Assembly (NCBI RefSeq): GCF_026013645.1
Contig: NZ_CP110224.1
Span: 1,550,001 to 1,614,000 of the forward strand
Length of the DNA stretch: 64,000 bases
Direction of reading: 5' to 3'
Origin: Virgibacillus natechei
Lineage (GTDB): Bacteria; Bacillota; Bacilli; Bacillales; Amphibacillaceae
Positions 36,822 to 45,731 of this stretch are shown one piece after another. The number at the start of each line of letters is the position of its first letter. Within the stretch, counting starts at the first letter, position 1. A model generated the notes under the pieces. The model had not been told where the DNA came from. It did no database searches and saw only the letters and a program-made list of their open reading frames with translations. Made by a program: the position numbers and the translations under genes.

Positions 36822-38228
36822 ATGGTAGTAGGAGACTTTCCAATTGAGTTAGACACGTTGGTAGTTGGTGCAGGCCCAGGCGGTTATGTAGCAGCAATTC
36901 GTGCAGCACAATTAGGTCAGAAGGTTACAATTGTTGATAAAGGTGCACTTGGGGGAGTTTGTTTAAATGTTGGGTGCATTCCATCTAAAGCATTAATACA
37001 GGCAGGCCATTTAGCAGAACAGGCTCACGGTAACGAAGAATTAGGTATTTCAACAGAGAATGTTTCTGTAGACTTTTCTAAAGTTCAAGAATGGAAAGGA
37101 AAAGTAGTTAATAAACTTACTTCTGGTGTTGAAAGTCTTTTAAAAGGGAATAAAGTAGACATTTTAAATGGTGAAGTATACTTTGTTGATAAAAACACTG
37201 CAAAAGTTATGGATGAGAAAGACTCTCAAACATACAAATTTAATAATTGTATTATCGCAACAGGCTCATCACCAATTGAAATTCCAAGTTTCAAATTCTC
37301 TGATCGTGTACTGGATTCTACTGGTGCACTCAATCTAAAAGAAATTCCAAAGAAAATGGTTGTAATCGGTGGTGGATATGTTGGAACTGAACTAGGTTCT
37401 GCTTATGCAAACTTTGGTACAGAAGTTACGATTTTAGAAGGTACGAATGAAATACTTGGCGGTTTTGAAAAACAAATGAAACAAGTTGTTCAAAAGCGCT
37501 TGAAGAAAAAAGGCGCGAAAGTCATTACAAACGCAATGGCTAAAGGCGTTGAAGAAACAAAAGATGGCGTAACTGTTAGCTATGAGGTAGACGGTAAAGA
37601 AGAAACGGTAGATGCTGATTACGTTCTTGTTACAGTCGGCAGAAAACCAAATACAGAAGAAATTGGCTTAGAGCAAGTAGGTATTGAGACGGACGATAAA
37701 GGTTTAATTAAAATTGATAAGCAATCTCGCACAAACATTGATAATATTTATGCTATTGGCGATATTGTAGAAGGACTGCCACTGGCGCATAAAGCATCAT
37801 ATGAAGGAAAAATTGCAGCAGAAGTAATCAGTGGTGAAAAATCCGAAATTGATTACATCGGCATGCCTTCAGTTGCCTTCACAGATCCTGAATTAGCATC
37901 AGTTGGTTACACTGAAAAAGAAGCTAAAGAAGCTGGATATGATGCGAAAGCGTCTAAATTCCCATTCGCAGCCAATGGACGTGCATTATCACTAAATGAT
38001 AGCGACGGTTTCATGAAGCTAATCACACGTAAAGAGGATGGACTAGTTATTGGTGCTCAAATAGCTGGACCAAATGCAAGTGATATGATAGCAGAAATTG
38101 GGCTTGCAATTGAGGCTGGAATGACTGCTGAAGATATTGCTTTAACAGTTCATGCCCATCCTACCTTAGGAGAAATTACAATGGAAGCAGCAGAAGTAGC
38201 TTTAGGAACTCCAATTCACAGTATGTAA
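36822..38228 (+). CDS. pdhD: Dihydrolipoamide dehydrogenase (PDH E3)
   Basis: A 468-residue FAD protein. FAD binding is at [10 protein letters not shown] (about 17-26), the redox disulfide Cys47/Cys52 in [16 protein letters not shown] binding at [10 protein letters not shown] and the C-terminal catalytic HAHPTLGE. It reoxidises the lipoyl arm, giving NADH. It follows pdhC by four bases, and a strong terminator ends the operon behind it. Enzyme may be shared with other 2-oxoacid dehydrogenases. Confidence 0.97.
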   Translation: MVVGDFPIELDTLVVGAGPGGYVAAIRAAQLGQKVTIVDKGALGGVCLNVGCIPSKALIQAGHLAEQAHGNEELGISTENVSVDFSKVQEWKGKVVNKLTSGVESLLKGNKVDILNGEVYFVDKNTAKVMDEKDSQTYKFNNCIIATGSSPIEIPSFKFSDRVLDSTGALNLKEIPKKMVVIGGGYVGTELGSAYANFGTEVTILEGTNEILGGFEKQMKQVVQKRLKKKGAKVITNAMAKGVEETKDGVTVSYEVDGKEETVDADYVLVTVGRKPNTEEIGLEQVGIETDDKGLIKIDKQSRTNIDNIYAIGDIVEGLPLAHKASYEGKIAAEVISGEKSEIDYIGMPSVAFTDPELASVGYTEKEAKEAGYDAKASKFPFAANGRALSLNDSDGFMKLITRKEDGLVIGAQIAGPNASDMIAEIGLAIEAGMTAEDIALTVHAHPTLGEITMEAAEVALGTPIHSM

Positions 38229-38238
38229 TAGATTGTAT

Positions 38239-38279
38239 AAAAAAACTCTCTGGTGGTGTCTACCATCAGGGAGTTTTTT
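38239..38279 (+). terminator. Terminator of the pdhABCD operon
   Basis: AAAAAACTCTCTGGTGGT pairs with ACCATCAGGGAGTTTTTT, followed by T-rich sequence. Confidence 0.85.
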
Positions 38280-38469
38280 AAGTTTTTAAGTGTGCAAATT
38301 ATAGAAGTGTTTCCTTGTCGGTGTATGTTTCGAAAGAGAGTCTTTGGTCACTCAAGAGCAAAGTGGAGTTACCGTCGGATTACCTTCTACCTACCCGAGT
38401 GGTAAGACTTTTATACACTCTTTTGGACTTGTGTAATTCCTCAACGTCTTTTTTGGTACGCTTTTTAGC

Positions 38470-39321
38470 TTAAACTTCTAACCCTGCAATCCCGAAACCA
38501 CCAGGTCCAGAATGAGTAGAAATCATAGCACCTGCTAGCATCCACTTTATATTTATGAAACCATGTTCGATTGCGATTTCACCCATTCGCTTCCTAATTC
38601 CTTCATCTAGACCGATAGAGTAGATTAAATAGAGTTGCTCCCGATCAATGTCGTATTGATTTAAATAGTCTCGCATAAGTTTTTCTGAAACTTTCCTCAT
38701 TTTTCCACGGTATTTTTTATTAGAAACAAGATTTCCGTCAATTAATTCAATTCGCGGTTTTAATTTTAACAAGGCCCCACCGAGATAAGCCACATTACTT
38801 ACACGTCCACCAGCTCTTAAAAATTCCAGGCTGCCAGGTACGAAAGCGAGCTTTGATTTAGGAATAATAGCTTTAATTTTATCTACTAATTGTTCAGGTT
38901 CTATCGAGGGCTCCTGTTTTAGCAGGGTAACAGCATACATTACAATAGCGGTTAATCCACCTGTAACATTCAAAGCGTCAATGAGAAAAATGTTGTCAAA
39001 TTCTTCAAATGCAATCACTGCATTTTGAAAGGAGGAAGAGGCCTTAGACGTATAGCCAATATGAACAATGATGCAATCAGGAAAGTCTGCATTTATCTTT
39101 GTGAAAAAATTATGATATTCATGAGAATTTGTAGACGTTGTAGAGGGTATATTTTTTGTCCGATCATAATAGTCATAAATTTCCTGTACGGGCAGGGAAC
39201 CATCCAAATAATCCTCACCATCCATGATGATGTGCATTGGGACAACTTGCACATTATGTTCTAAAGCTAATACCTCTGGTAAATCTGCTCCACTCTCCGT
39301 CGATAAAATAATTTTTCTCAT
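38470..39321 (-). CDS. DegV-family fatty-acid-binding protein
   Basis: A 283-residue DegV/FakB-like protein: STESGADLPE (about 7-16), the loop IPSTTSTNSHEY, HIGYTSKASSSFQNA with the fatty-acid carboxylate-binding Ser/Thr residues, and the C-terminal HSGPGGFGIAG. Such proteins present fatty acids to the kinase FakA for phosphorylation. No fakA gene is in the window. ATG 39321 follows GGGGGG by 5 bases; an upstream in-frame start (39348) is not preceded by a site. Confidence 0.9.
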   Translation of the reverse strand: MRKIILSTESGADLPEVLALEHNVQVVPMHIIMDGEDYLDGSLPVQEIYDYYDRTKNIPSTTSTNSHEYHNFFTKINADFPDCIIVHIGYTSKASSSFQNAVIAFEEFDNIFLIDALNVTGGLTAIVMYAVTLLKQEPSIEPEQLVDKIKAIIPKSKLAFVPGSLEFLRAGGRVSNVAYLGGALLKLKPRIELIDGNLVSNKKYRGKMRKVSEKLMRDYLNQYDIDREQLYLIYSIGLDEGIRKRMGEIAIEHGFINIKWMLAGAMISTHSGPGGFGIAGLEV

Positions 39322-39617
39322 TATTTCCCCCCATTTCCATATAATCAAGCTGTTCCTGTTCCGGTTCGGTGTTTTTTTATACTACTCTAAATATACATGA
39401 AAAGGGGAAGGAATACATGGTATTTTTTAAAAAAATGGGTTAGGTGTGATTATAAAGGTCGTTTTTTTAATTGGAATGGAGTTTATAAGGAGATAAAAAG
39501 ATTGCGAGAAGTTTTAAGGGGGGGAGTAGATTGATGCAACTGGTATCTATGTTAAAATAATAGAATGTGAGTATTCGCAAATACACACAGATAACCTAAC
39601 TTAGGAGTGAAACAACT

Positions 39618-40820
39618 TTGGACAAAAATGACATAGCAAATATCCGTAAACAATTTAAAGTGGATAATGATTTATTGAAAATACATGAAATTTTTAATGT
39701 GTACATCATGAAGGAATCGAGTGATATTTACCATCACCAGAGTTCGCCATTTGAAATGCTGGAGACTGAACAGCAAGAGTTGTTTATGGATAATTTTAAG
39801 AAGGTGCTATCCGGTCAACTGGATGAAAAATTATTTGAATTAAAGTTTCAGCGTGATGTAGATAACAGCAGTCAGCTTATTCTCCATCAAGGCCTTTTAA
39901 GTAATGATACAGAAGAATGGAAGGGAGATATGCTTCAGCTCGTAGAAAAAATGATTAAGGATAAACAATACGAAATGGATATTGTTGTAACCTTTATTCG
40001 GGGAGAATATATGAGACCGATGAAAAATAGGAGTGACGAGGCGGAAGAAAGTGAGCGTGATACTGTTTATTCCCATCCCTTTATTTTATGCAGTATGAAT
40101 AAAACGCAGGATCCGAAAAAAGAATTACTATTTGATTATGTTGAAAAGGAGTTTAAATATAATATTGTTGTAGATCCAATTATCAATTTAAAAGCACCCA
40201 TATCAGGGTTTCTATTTCCTTCTATCACGGATAATGCTCAGGACGCGAATCATGTTCTTTATTCGACAGGAAAGAAAAATGAACTAAATTATCATTTTGT
40301 CGAAGAAGTTTTAAATGCGGAAGAAATCATGACGGCTGCACAGGATAAATTGGTTTTTGAGGAAATTGTAAAAAATGTAGCTGGTGATCAAAATATCAAT
40401 ACATCCACACTTTCGAATGTATACGAGGAGATTAATCGGGTCGGTGAAGAGAATGAAGAGGAGGATATACCGAAATTAGACTACAAAGATGTAGAAAACG
40501 TTTTAACAAGCAGTGGAATAGAAGATGTCAATACGGAAAAGGTTGAGTCCGCTTTTAAAACGGTGATTGATGATGAAAAGTATGAGTTTAAAGCAACCAA
40601 CATTGTACCGAAATATAATTCGAAGTCTATTAAAATAGAGACGAAAATAGCGAATATCTCCATAAGTCCACAAGACTTAAGACATGTCCGTCAAGTCCAT
40701 TTCAATGGGAAACGTTTCTTAATGATGGAGGTGGAAGAAAATACGGTGATTGAAGGATTTGAAATGATTCCGGAGGCTTTATTTCAAAAAGCGCCAGAGG
40801 ATTCAGAGGATGGACAATGA
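39618..40820 (+). CDS. DUF4317-family protein
   Basis: A 400-residue soluble acidic protein opening MDKNDIANIRKQFKVDND, with HEIFNVYIMK and NAPISGFLFPSI-like words (KAPISGFLFPS about 194-204) of the DUF4317 family. Function unknown; members are frequent in Clostridia and some Bacillaceae. TTG 39618 follows GGAG at 10 bases; no ATG gives the family start. It is monocistronic and ends near a strong bidirectional hairpin. Confidence 0.8.
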   Translation: MDKNDIANIRKQFKVDNDLLKIHEIFNVYIMKESSDIYHHQSSPFEMLETEQQELFMDNFKKVLSGQLDEKLFELKFQRDVDNSSQLILHQGLLSNDTEEWKGDMLQLVEKMIKDKQYEMDIVVTFIRGEYMRPMKNRSDEAEESERDTVYSHPFILCSMNKTQDPKKELLFDYVEKEFKYNIVVDPIINLKAPISGFLFPSITDNAQDANHVLYSTGKKNELNYHFVEEVLNAEEIMTAAQDKLVFEEIVKNVAGDQNINTSTLSNVYEEINRVGEENEEEDIPKLDYKDVENVLTSSGIEDVNTEKVESAFKTVIDDEKYEFKATNIVPKYNSKSIKIETKIANISISPQDLRHVRQVHFNGKRFLMMEVEENTVIEGFEMIPEALFQKAPEDSEDGQ

Positions 40821-40958
40821 TACGCTGAAGCAAATTGATAACGACCTGTTATTTCATGACAAGCTTAAACGGCTAGCAACTATATTCATCATTCTAGGAT
40901 GTCCTGTATCTTCTGCAAAAATGAAGCTTTGTTATGGAATTTTTTCAGCTCATCTAAC

Positions 40959-41003
40959 AAAAAGCTGTCCAGAGTAGGGATACCCTTTCTGGACAGCTTT
41001 TTG
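40959..41003. terminator. Bidirectional terminator between DUF4317 and BCCT genes
   Basis: AAAAAGCTGTCCAGA pairs with TCTGGACAGCTTTTT; T-tracts lie on both strands. Confidence 0.9.
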
Positions 41004-41005
41004 TA

Positions 41006-42643
41006 TTATGATTCTCTTTCATTTTCTTCTATTTCTTCCTTGTCAGCATCAGGAAGTGTTTTCTTAAATCCTTCGCGCATTCTTCTAAGTTCTTTTTTCT
41101 GATTTTCCTGGAAGTTCGGATCATGTTCACGCTGCTTGTGTTCCATTTCCAAGATGCCATGTTCGCTATTCAGTGCTTTGATGAGCGAAATGCACATAAA
41201 GATCATTAATATCGCGAACGGGAATGCTGCAATCAGCATGGCCATTTCAAGTGCCTGCAGCCCGCCGGACCACAATAGAACCGCAGCAGTTCCTGCAAGG
41301 ATGACCCCCCAGATAAGTTTAACGCCCGTGCCTGGATTTAACTTACCTCCTGTTGTCAGCATGCCAAGTACAAATGTACCGGAATCGGCAGAAGTGACGA
41401 AGAAGGATGCAATCAAGAGCACTGCGACACCCATAACAACGGCTGCCATAGGCTGTGACTCAAGAAATGCAAATAACGCTACTTCATTGCCCGCTTCGTT
41501 CATTAATTGGTGGATCATGCCGCCTTGAGCTGCATCCATTTCCAATCCGGCAATACCGAAAACGGAGAACCAGAAGGCACTGAATATTACCGGTATAGCA
41601 GTTACCCCGATGACAAATTCACGAATCGTCCTTCCTCTGGATACCCGGGCAATAAAGGTTCCGACAAATGGAGACCAGCCGATCCACCAGGCCCAGTAAA
41701 AGAGTGTCCATGCATTAAGGAACTCTCTCTCACCAGTAAATGCATTCATGCCTAATGTCATACTTGGAAGGTTTTGAATATAGTTACCAAGTGTCGTTGT
41801 AAATGACTCGACCATCTGTACAGAAGAACCGAGAATGAATACAAAGGCCATCAATCCAATAGCAAGAATAATATTTAACCAGCTCAGGTAGCGGATCCCC
41901 CGGTTAATACCTGTAGAAGCAGATAGCATAAATAATACAGTGACAACTAAAATGACGATTAGATTGGTAATCAATGTATTTGGAATTCCGTCAAAGGTAT
42001 AGCTTAAACCAGCTGTAATCTGTGTTGCACCAAGTCCAAGAGATGTTGCAATACCAAATACAGTAGCAAAAACGGCCAGTGTATCAATAGCAACACCCAA
42101 ACGACCCTTAGATCGTTCGCCGATCAGTGGTGCAAAAGCGGAACTGATCAAAGCAGGAGCCCGGTGACGAAATTTAAAATAAGCCAGTGTCAATGCGAGC
42201 ACCGCATATGTAGCCCATGGATGGAATCCCCAATGAAATAACGTATACTGCATGGACTCTTCTGCAGCAGACACGCTGCCAGGTTCAGCAGAAGGAGGTG
42301 AATAATAATGTGTTAAAGGTTCCGTGACTCCGTAAAATACGAGGCCGACTCCCATGCCAGCGGTGAACAGAAACGCAAACCAGGTAAAATAACTATACTC
42401 CGGTTTATCATCAGGCTTTCCAAGCTTGATTTTTCCATATGGCCCGAAAATCAAAAACAGTGCAAGCAAAACAAATCCTGTAGTAACTAACAAATAAAAC
42501 CAGCCAAATGTCTCCGAAATAAAACCGTCAATTAACCCTAATACATAGTCAACATTTGATGGGAAGAAAGCCCCCCAAATAATAAATACGGATATTAACG
42601 CAATAGATACCCAAAAAACGGATGTAACTTTTTTGGATTTAAT
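41006..42643 (-). CDS. BCCT-family glycine betaine/carnitine/choline transporter, apparent AUU start
   Basis: A 545-residue, 12-helix BCCT transporter. Conserved marks are GMGVGLVFYGVTEPL, HWGFHPWA, and the Trp-rich helix 8 segment FYWAWWIGWSPFVGTFIARVSRGRTIREF. It imports compatible solutes in salt stress. The first standard start codon (TTG 42493) would remove the first transmembrane helix. The frame runs open to an ATT at 42643, seven bases behind GGGAGG; those 50 extra residues (VTSVFWVSIALISVFIIWG, then SETFGWFYLL) are typical BCCT. No ATG, GTG or TTG exists between. The acidic tail (residues about 495-545) is cytoplasmic. The gene appears richer in GC than its neighbours. Confidence 0.88.
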   Translation of the reverse strand: MKSKKVTSVFWVSIALISVFIIWGAFFPSNVDYVLGLIDGFISETFGWFYLLVTTGFVLLALFLIFGPYGKIKLGKPDDKPEYSYFTWFAFLFTAGMGVGLVFYGVTEPLTHYYSPPSAEPGSVSAAEESMQYTLFHWGFHPWATYAVLALTLAYFKFRHRAPALISSAFAPLIGERSKGRLGVAIDTLAVFATVFGIATSLGLGATQITAGLSYTFDGIPNTLITNLIVILVVTVLFMLSASTGINRGIRYLSWLNIILAIGLMAFVFILGSSVQMVESFTTTLGNYIQNLPSMTLGMNAFTGEREFLNAWTLFYWAWWIGWSPFVGTFIARVSRGRTIREFVIGVTAIPVIFSAFWFSVFGIAGLEMDAAQGGMIHQLMNEAGNEVALFAFLESQPMAAVVMGVAVLLIASFFVTSADSGTFVLGMLTTGGKLNPGTGVKLIWGVILAGTAAVLLWSGGLQALEMAMLIAAFPFAILMIFMCISLIKALNSEHGILEMEHKQREHDPNFQENQKKELRRMREGFKKTLPDADKEEIEENERES

Positions 42644-42650
42644 AATAAGA

Positions 42651-42656
42651 CCTCCC
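42651..42656 (-). promoter_or_regulatory. Ribosome binding site deciding the AUU start of the BCCT gene
   Basis: GGGAGG on the minus strand, seven bases from ATT 42643 and four from ATT 42646. No ATG/GTG/TTG lies within a usable distance in that frame. Confidence 0.7.
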
Positions 42657-42673
42657 TACAATTTTTTTGGCAG

Positions 42674-42755
42674 AGTAGGAAGTATAAAACTTTCCTACTT
42701 CTCACTGTCTAAAACTGTCACGTCCTAGGACGGCGCATAAATACTCGACCCAGGA
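42674..42755 (+). repeat. Dispersed intergenic repeat, family B copy 3
   Basis: It has AGTATAAAACTTTCCTACTTCTCACTG, then TAAAACTGTCACGTCCTAGGAC and a GCGCATAAATACTCG loop. It is the most diverged B stem. Confidence 0.65.
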
Positions 42756-42786
42756 AAAGATTTATGACAATGCCAGTACTCACTAG

Positions 42787-42850
42787 CACATCTTGGGACT
42801 GTGCGTAAATGCTTGTCCCACCGAAACTATTTGTGCGTTGTAAGTTTACC
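42787..42850 (+). repeat. Dispersed intergenic repeat, family B copy 4 (5'-truncated)
   Basis: It has the stem GGGAC-TGTGCGTAAATGCTT-GTCCC, then ACCGAAACTATTTGTGCGT, matching the 3' half of copy 5 at 44291-44385. Confidence 0.65.
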
Positions 42851-42896
42851 TATAGCACTCGCCATTAAAGGCTCGCACTACAAAGCATAAGATTTA

Positions 42897-42951
42897 AGAA
42901 AGCAAAGAACGTTTTCTTAGAATTCCTTTAGCGAATGCCGAGTTTTGTAAT
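42897..42951 (+). repeat. Dispersed intergenic repeat, family A copy 3
   Basis: AAGAAAGCAAAGAACGTTTTC, then TTAGAATTCCTTTAGCGAATG and CCGAGTTTTGTAATC. It is nearly colinear with the copy at 23020. Confidence 0.7.
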
Positions 42952-43365
42952 CAAAACTATTGTAGTATAACATAAGTAGACAACATGTCAATTTTCTCGA
43001 CATAACAATAGCGAAATGTGTTTGCTACATTTATAAAGGCATCTCCTCGAATGGTTGTTTTGGAGCAGCCGCGTATTTGCACCTCCTTTCGTAATGCAAA
43101 TTTAACACTTTTTTCTTATGCCATTAACCATGGTTTCTGGTAAAACATTCTGCCTTCACCGGTGTGGTTATTTTTGATGTTACAACAATTTTCGGGTACA
43201 AGTTATGTTTAGTTTGTACCATATGAGAAATTATAACCATTATGTTTGAGATACCCTATAAAAATAGAACTAAACCCTTAAGTTGGTGGATTCTGGGTAG
43301 GATTTTCTATACTTATCTATTATAATGAAGAAGTAATATACTTACAAGAAGGGGAAATACATACA

Positions 43366-44226
43366 ATGAAAAGAAGCCTATTTTATATTACCATTGCACT
43401 ATTATTTGTTTTGTCAGCATGCAGCGGAAACGATGAACCTGCTGGTGGTGAAGCAGATTCAGCCAGCCCGAACGAACAGAAAAATAGCGAAGAGCAGGTA
43501 GAGAACGACAATCAGGAAAATAACACGGAAGAGGATGTGGAAGAAACAGAGGAAGTTGTCGAAAGTGAAGAGGCTGCAGCTGAAACAGAGGAGCCTGAAT
43601 ATGAAGTTTCAGAGAACTGGTCGGTCGTACCAATTGACGATGCATCAAATGAAGAAGTAGTGCTGCTGACGATAGATGACGCACCAGATGAATATGGGCT
43701 GGAAATGGCTAAAACGCTAGACCAGCTGGAAGCAAATGCGATCTTTTTTGTAAACGGTCATTTTTTGGATACACCCGAAAAGGAAGAGATGCTTAGAGAA
43801 ATTGATGACATGGGGTTTGCGATTGGAAACCATACCTATAGCCATGTTACATTACCCGAAGAAACGGAAGAGGTACAAAAAGAGGAGATTGTCGATTTAA
43901 GTGATCGTGTAGAAGAGATTATAGGAAAACGTCCAGAATTCTTCCGCGCCCCGCATGGCGCAAATACGGAATACTCAACTCAGATTGCGGAAGATGAGGG
44001 AATGACTGTGATGAACTGGTCATACGGTTATGATTGGGAGCAGGATTACATGGATAGCAACGCACTTGCAGAGATAATGGTCCAGACAGAGCTCTTAAGT
44101 AATGGCTCTAATTTATTAATGCATGATCGAGAATGGACAGCAGAAGCTCTAGAGGATATTGTCGATGGATTACGTGATGAAGGTTATGAGATTATAGATC
44201 CAGATTTGATTCAAAAGCCAGAGTAA
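43366..44226 (+). CDS. Polysaccharide deacetylase-family lipoprotein
   Basis: A 286-residue lipoprotein (signal residues 1-18, lipobox LSAC) with a long Glu/Asp-rich linker (about 22-78) and a NodB-type domain. Motif 1 is TIDDAP in place of the usual TFDDGP, motif 2 NHTYSHVTLP supplies the metal His pair, motif 3 RAPHGA and the last motif LLMHD are intact. It probably removes acetyl groups from peptidoglycan or another wall polymer at the cell surface. AGGGG precedes the ATG, and a near-consensus TATAAT box lies about 45 bases upstream. It is flanked on both sides by repeats. Confidence 0.88.
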   Translation: MKRSLFYITIALLFVLSACSGNDEPAGGEADSASPNEQKNSEEQVENDNQENNTEEDVEETEEVVESEEAAAETEEPEYEVSENWSVVPIDDASNEEVVLLTIDDAPDEYGLEMAKTLDQLEANAIFFVNGHFLDTPEKEEMLREIDDMGFAIGNHTYSHVTLPEETEEVQKEEIVDLSDRVEEIIGKRPEFFRAPHGANTEYSTQIAEDEGMTVMNWSYGYDWEQDYMDSNALAEIMVQTELLSNGSNLLMHDREWTAEALEDIVDGLRDEGYEIIDPDLIQKPE

Positions 44227-44236
44227 ATGAATCCCC

Positions 44237-44274
44237 AAAAGGCTAATCATCACTAGTGATGATTAGCCTTTTTT
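44237..44274 (+). terminator. Terminator of the deacetylase gene
   Basis: AAAAGGCTAATCATCACT is followed by its exact reverse complement and more T; a perfect 36-base palindrome. Confidence 0.9.
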
Positions 44275-44290
44275 GGCAGTTAAAAAACCC

Positions 44291-44385
44291 TAAACTTTCC
44301 TACTGCTCACTGGCTAAGACCGTCACGTCCTGGGGCTGCGCGTGAATGCTCGCCCCACCGAAACCATTTGTGCGTCGTAAGTGCG
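44291..44385 (+). repeat. Dispersed intergenic repeat, family B copy 5 (most complete)
   Basis: CTTTCCTACTGCTCACTGGC, then AAGACCGTCACGTCCTGGGG and the stem GGGGC-TGCGCGTGAATGCTC-GCCCC, then CCGAAACCATTTGTGCGTCG. It is the best reference copy for this family. Confidence 0.75.
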
Positions 44386-44444
44386 AGTTTCATAAGCATC
44401 TGCCCAAGATATAACATAAATTTAAAAAGTATAACTAAAAGTAG

Positions 44445-44493
44445 TTGCAACATTCAATGTGTTATACTATAATATAACAAAGATAACACATTG
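44445..44493 (+). promoter_or_regulatory. Promoter with flanking perfect dyad, SR1P gene
   Basis: TTGCAA (44445-44450) and TATAAT (44468-44473) are separated by 17 bases. A perfect 11-base inverted repeat, CAATGTGTTAT (44455-44465) and ATAACACATTG (44483-44493), brackets the -10 box. This is a strong operator candidate; in B. subtilis the SR1 promoter is repressed by CcpN on glucose, but I cannot say this dyad is a CcpN site. Confidence 0.65.
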
Positions 44494-44524
44494 AAGTGAA
44501 TTCTTTCAAAAGGGGTTGAGATGA

Positions 44525-44629
44525 ATGGGAACGATTATTTGCCAGGATTGTCAAAAGGTTATAGAGACTTATGCGGAAGAAAAAGTAACTACGTTGTATG
44601 GAACATGTCCTAGTTGCAATAAAAACTAG
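44525..44629 (+). CDS. GapA-binding peptide SR1P (probable dual-function sRNA SR1)
   Basis: A 34-residue peptide opening MGTIICQDCQKVIETY and ending in CPSCNKN. B. subtilis SR1P begins MGTIVCQDC with the same CxxC and a later Cys pair, so this is its homologue. SR1P binds glyceraldehyde-3-phosphate dehydrogenase GapA and RNase J1; SR1 RNA itself also base-pairs to ahrC mRNA in B. subtilis. The ribosome site GGGG is 9 bases from ATG 44525. A second ORF, from ATG 44521, overlaps in another frame and lacks homology. The gene is isolated between a promoter and a strong terminator. Confidence 0.85.
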   Translation: MGTIICQDCQKVIETYAEEKVTTLYGTCPSCNKN

Positions 44630-44633
44630 ATCG

Positions 44634-44681
44634 AAAAGAAAGAAAGTAACTGTGGGGGTCAGTTATTTTCTTTCTTTTTTT
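44634..44681 (+). terminator. Terminator of the SR1-like transcript
   Basis: AAAAGAAAGAAAGTAACTG pairs with CAGTTATTTTCTTTCTTTT around a 7-base loop, followed by T. The promoter-to-terminator length is about 200 bases, as for SR1. Confidence 0.85.
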
Positions 44682-44762
44682 AATGTTTAACCCATAAAGC
44701 AATTCAATATGATAGGATTAAAATAGTTAATAAATGGATGGAAATAGGGGAGGAATAAAGTA

Positions 44763-45722
44763 ATGATGAGGACAAAGGTGACAACGTTGTTAGACATAGA
44801 TTATCCGATCATCCAGGGTGGTCTCGCTTACCTAGCTTATGCAGATTTAGCTGCTGCTGTATCAAATGCAGGTGGCCTTGGACAAATTACTGCAATGAGC
44901 CTTTCAAGCGCTGAGGAATTACGAGGCGAAATACGGCGACTTAAGACGATGACTAGGAAACCATTTGGGGTTAATTTTGCAATTGGTCAACATGGCCGGC
45001 CTTTTGAACATATGGTAGAGATAGCCATAGAAGAAAAAGTTCCAGTTATATCGGTTACAGGCGGAAACCCTAAAGGTGTTCTAGATATGGTGGAAGGACA
45101 TGAAATTAAGAAACTTGTTCTGGTTGCTGCACGGAGACAAGCAGAGAAAGCCGAAGAATTAGGGGCCGATGCGGTTATGGTAGTGGGACAAGAAGGTGGG
45201 GGACATTTGGGGCGTAGTGACACTGGGACACTCGTTTTAACACCTCAAGTAGTAGATCATGTCTCCATTCCAGTAATTGCTTCTGGTGGTATTGTAGATG
45301 GAAGGGGCATGATGGCGGCATTCGCACTCGGTGCTGAAGGGATTGAAATGGGTACAAGATTTATTACCACGAAAGAATGTGTTGACGCACATGTCAGCTA
45401 TAAACAAGCAATACTTGATGCGGATGAAAATGCTACAGTGGTTATTAAACGTTCCATTGGAATGCCAGCGAGAGCACTTGAAAATCCATGGACAGAACAA
45501 ATTTTGAATATAGAAAAACGCGAGCAAGGCTATGACTCATTGAAAGATTACATAAGTGGTGAGGCAAATAAACATTACATTTATGACGGTGATGAATCAA
45601 AAGGGTTTGGTTGGGCTGGTCAAGGAGCAGCAAGAATTAAGGACATCCCAACTGTTAGTCAATTAATGGAATCCATTATCGAGGAAGCAGAAATAGTGAG
45701 GAAAAATTGGTCCCAGATATGA
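44763..45722 (+). CDS. Nitronate monooxygenase / FMN-dependent enoyl reductase-like protein
   Basis: A 319-residue TIM-barrel flavoprotein of the 2-nitropropane dioxygenase (NPD)/FabK family: YPIIQGGLAYLA near the start, GGLGQITAMS, VVGQEGGGHLGRSDT (about 140-154) and PVIASGGIVDGRGMMAA. It would oxidise propionate-3-nitronate or reduce enoyl groups using FMN. Choice between nitronate monooxygenase and FabK is uncertain; no fatty-acid genes are adjacent. It follows GGGAGG, and is 10 bases upstream of yktA, so both may form an operon. Confidence 0.85.
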   Translation: MMRTKVTTLLDIDYPIIQGGLAYLAYADLAAAVSNAGGLGQITAMSLSSAEELRGEIRRLKTMTRKPFGVNFAIGQHGRPFEHMVEIAIEEKVPVISVTGGNPKGVLDMVEGHEIKKLVLVAARRQAEKAEELGADAVMVVGQEGGGHLGRSDTGTLVLTPQVVDHVSIPVIASGGIVDGRGMMAAFALGAEGIEMGTRFITTKECVDAHVSYKQAILDADENATVVIKRSIGMPARALENPWTEQILNIEKREQGYDSLKDYISGEANKHYIYDGDESKGFGWAGQGAARIKDIPTVSQLMESIIEEAEIVRKNWSQI

Positions 45723-45731
45723 GGTGATTAG

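Larger units (their letters stand above)
42644..43365. other. Gene-free divergent region with a repeat array
   Basis: About 720 bases between the BCCT and deacetylase genes. Bases 42674-42955 hold two family B repeats and one family A repeat in tandem, with a linker that also resembles the 44360-44390 sequence. Around 43078-43105 on the minus strand, a GAAAGGAGGTG site lies inside an inverted repeat ATTTGCA/TGCAAAT but leads to no credible ORF. Confidence 0.55.

Noticed and set aside
40811..40981. A 56-codon ORF from an ATG inside the end of the DUF4317 gene
   Set aside because: Only a weak AGAGG precedes it and the frame runs into the strong terminator stem; the composition is not protein-like at the end. 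Not called.
43060..43110. GAAAGGAGGTG site on the minus strand upstream of the BCCT gene, with a 40-codon GTG frame
   Set aside because: The GTG is part of the ribosome-site-like word itself, and the encoded sequence shows no recognisable feature.
44521..44614. Second reading frame from ATG 44521 over the SR1P gene
   Set aside because: It overlaps SR1P in another frame, while the SR1P frame matches the known peptide start and Cys pattern.
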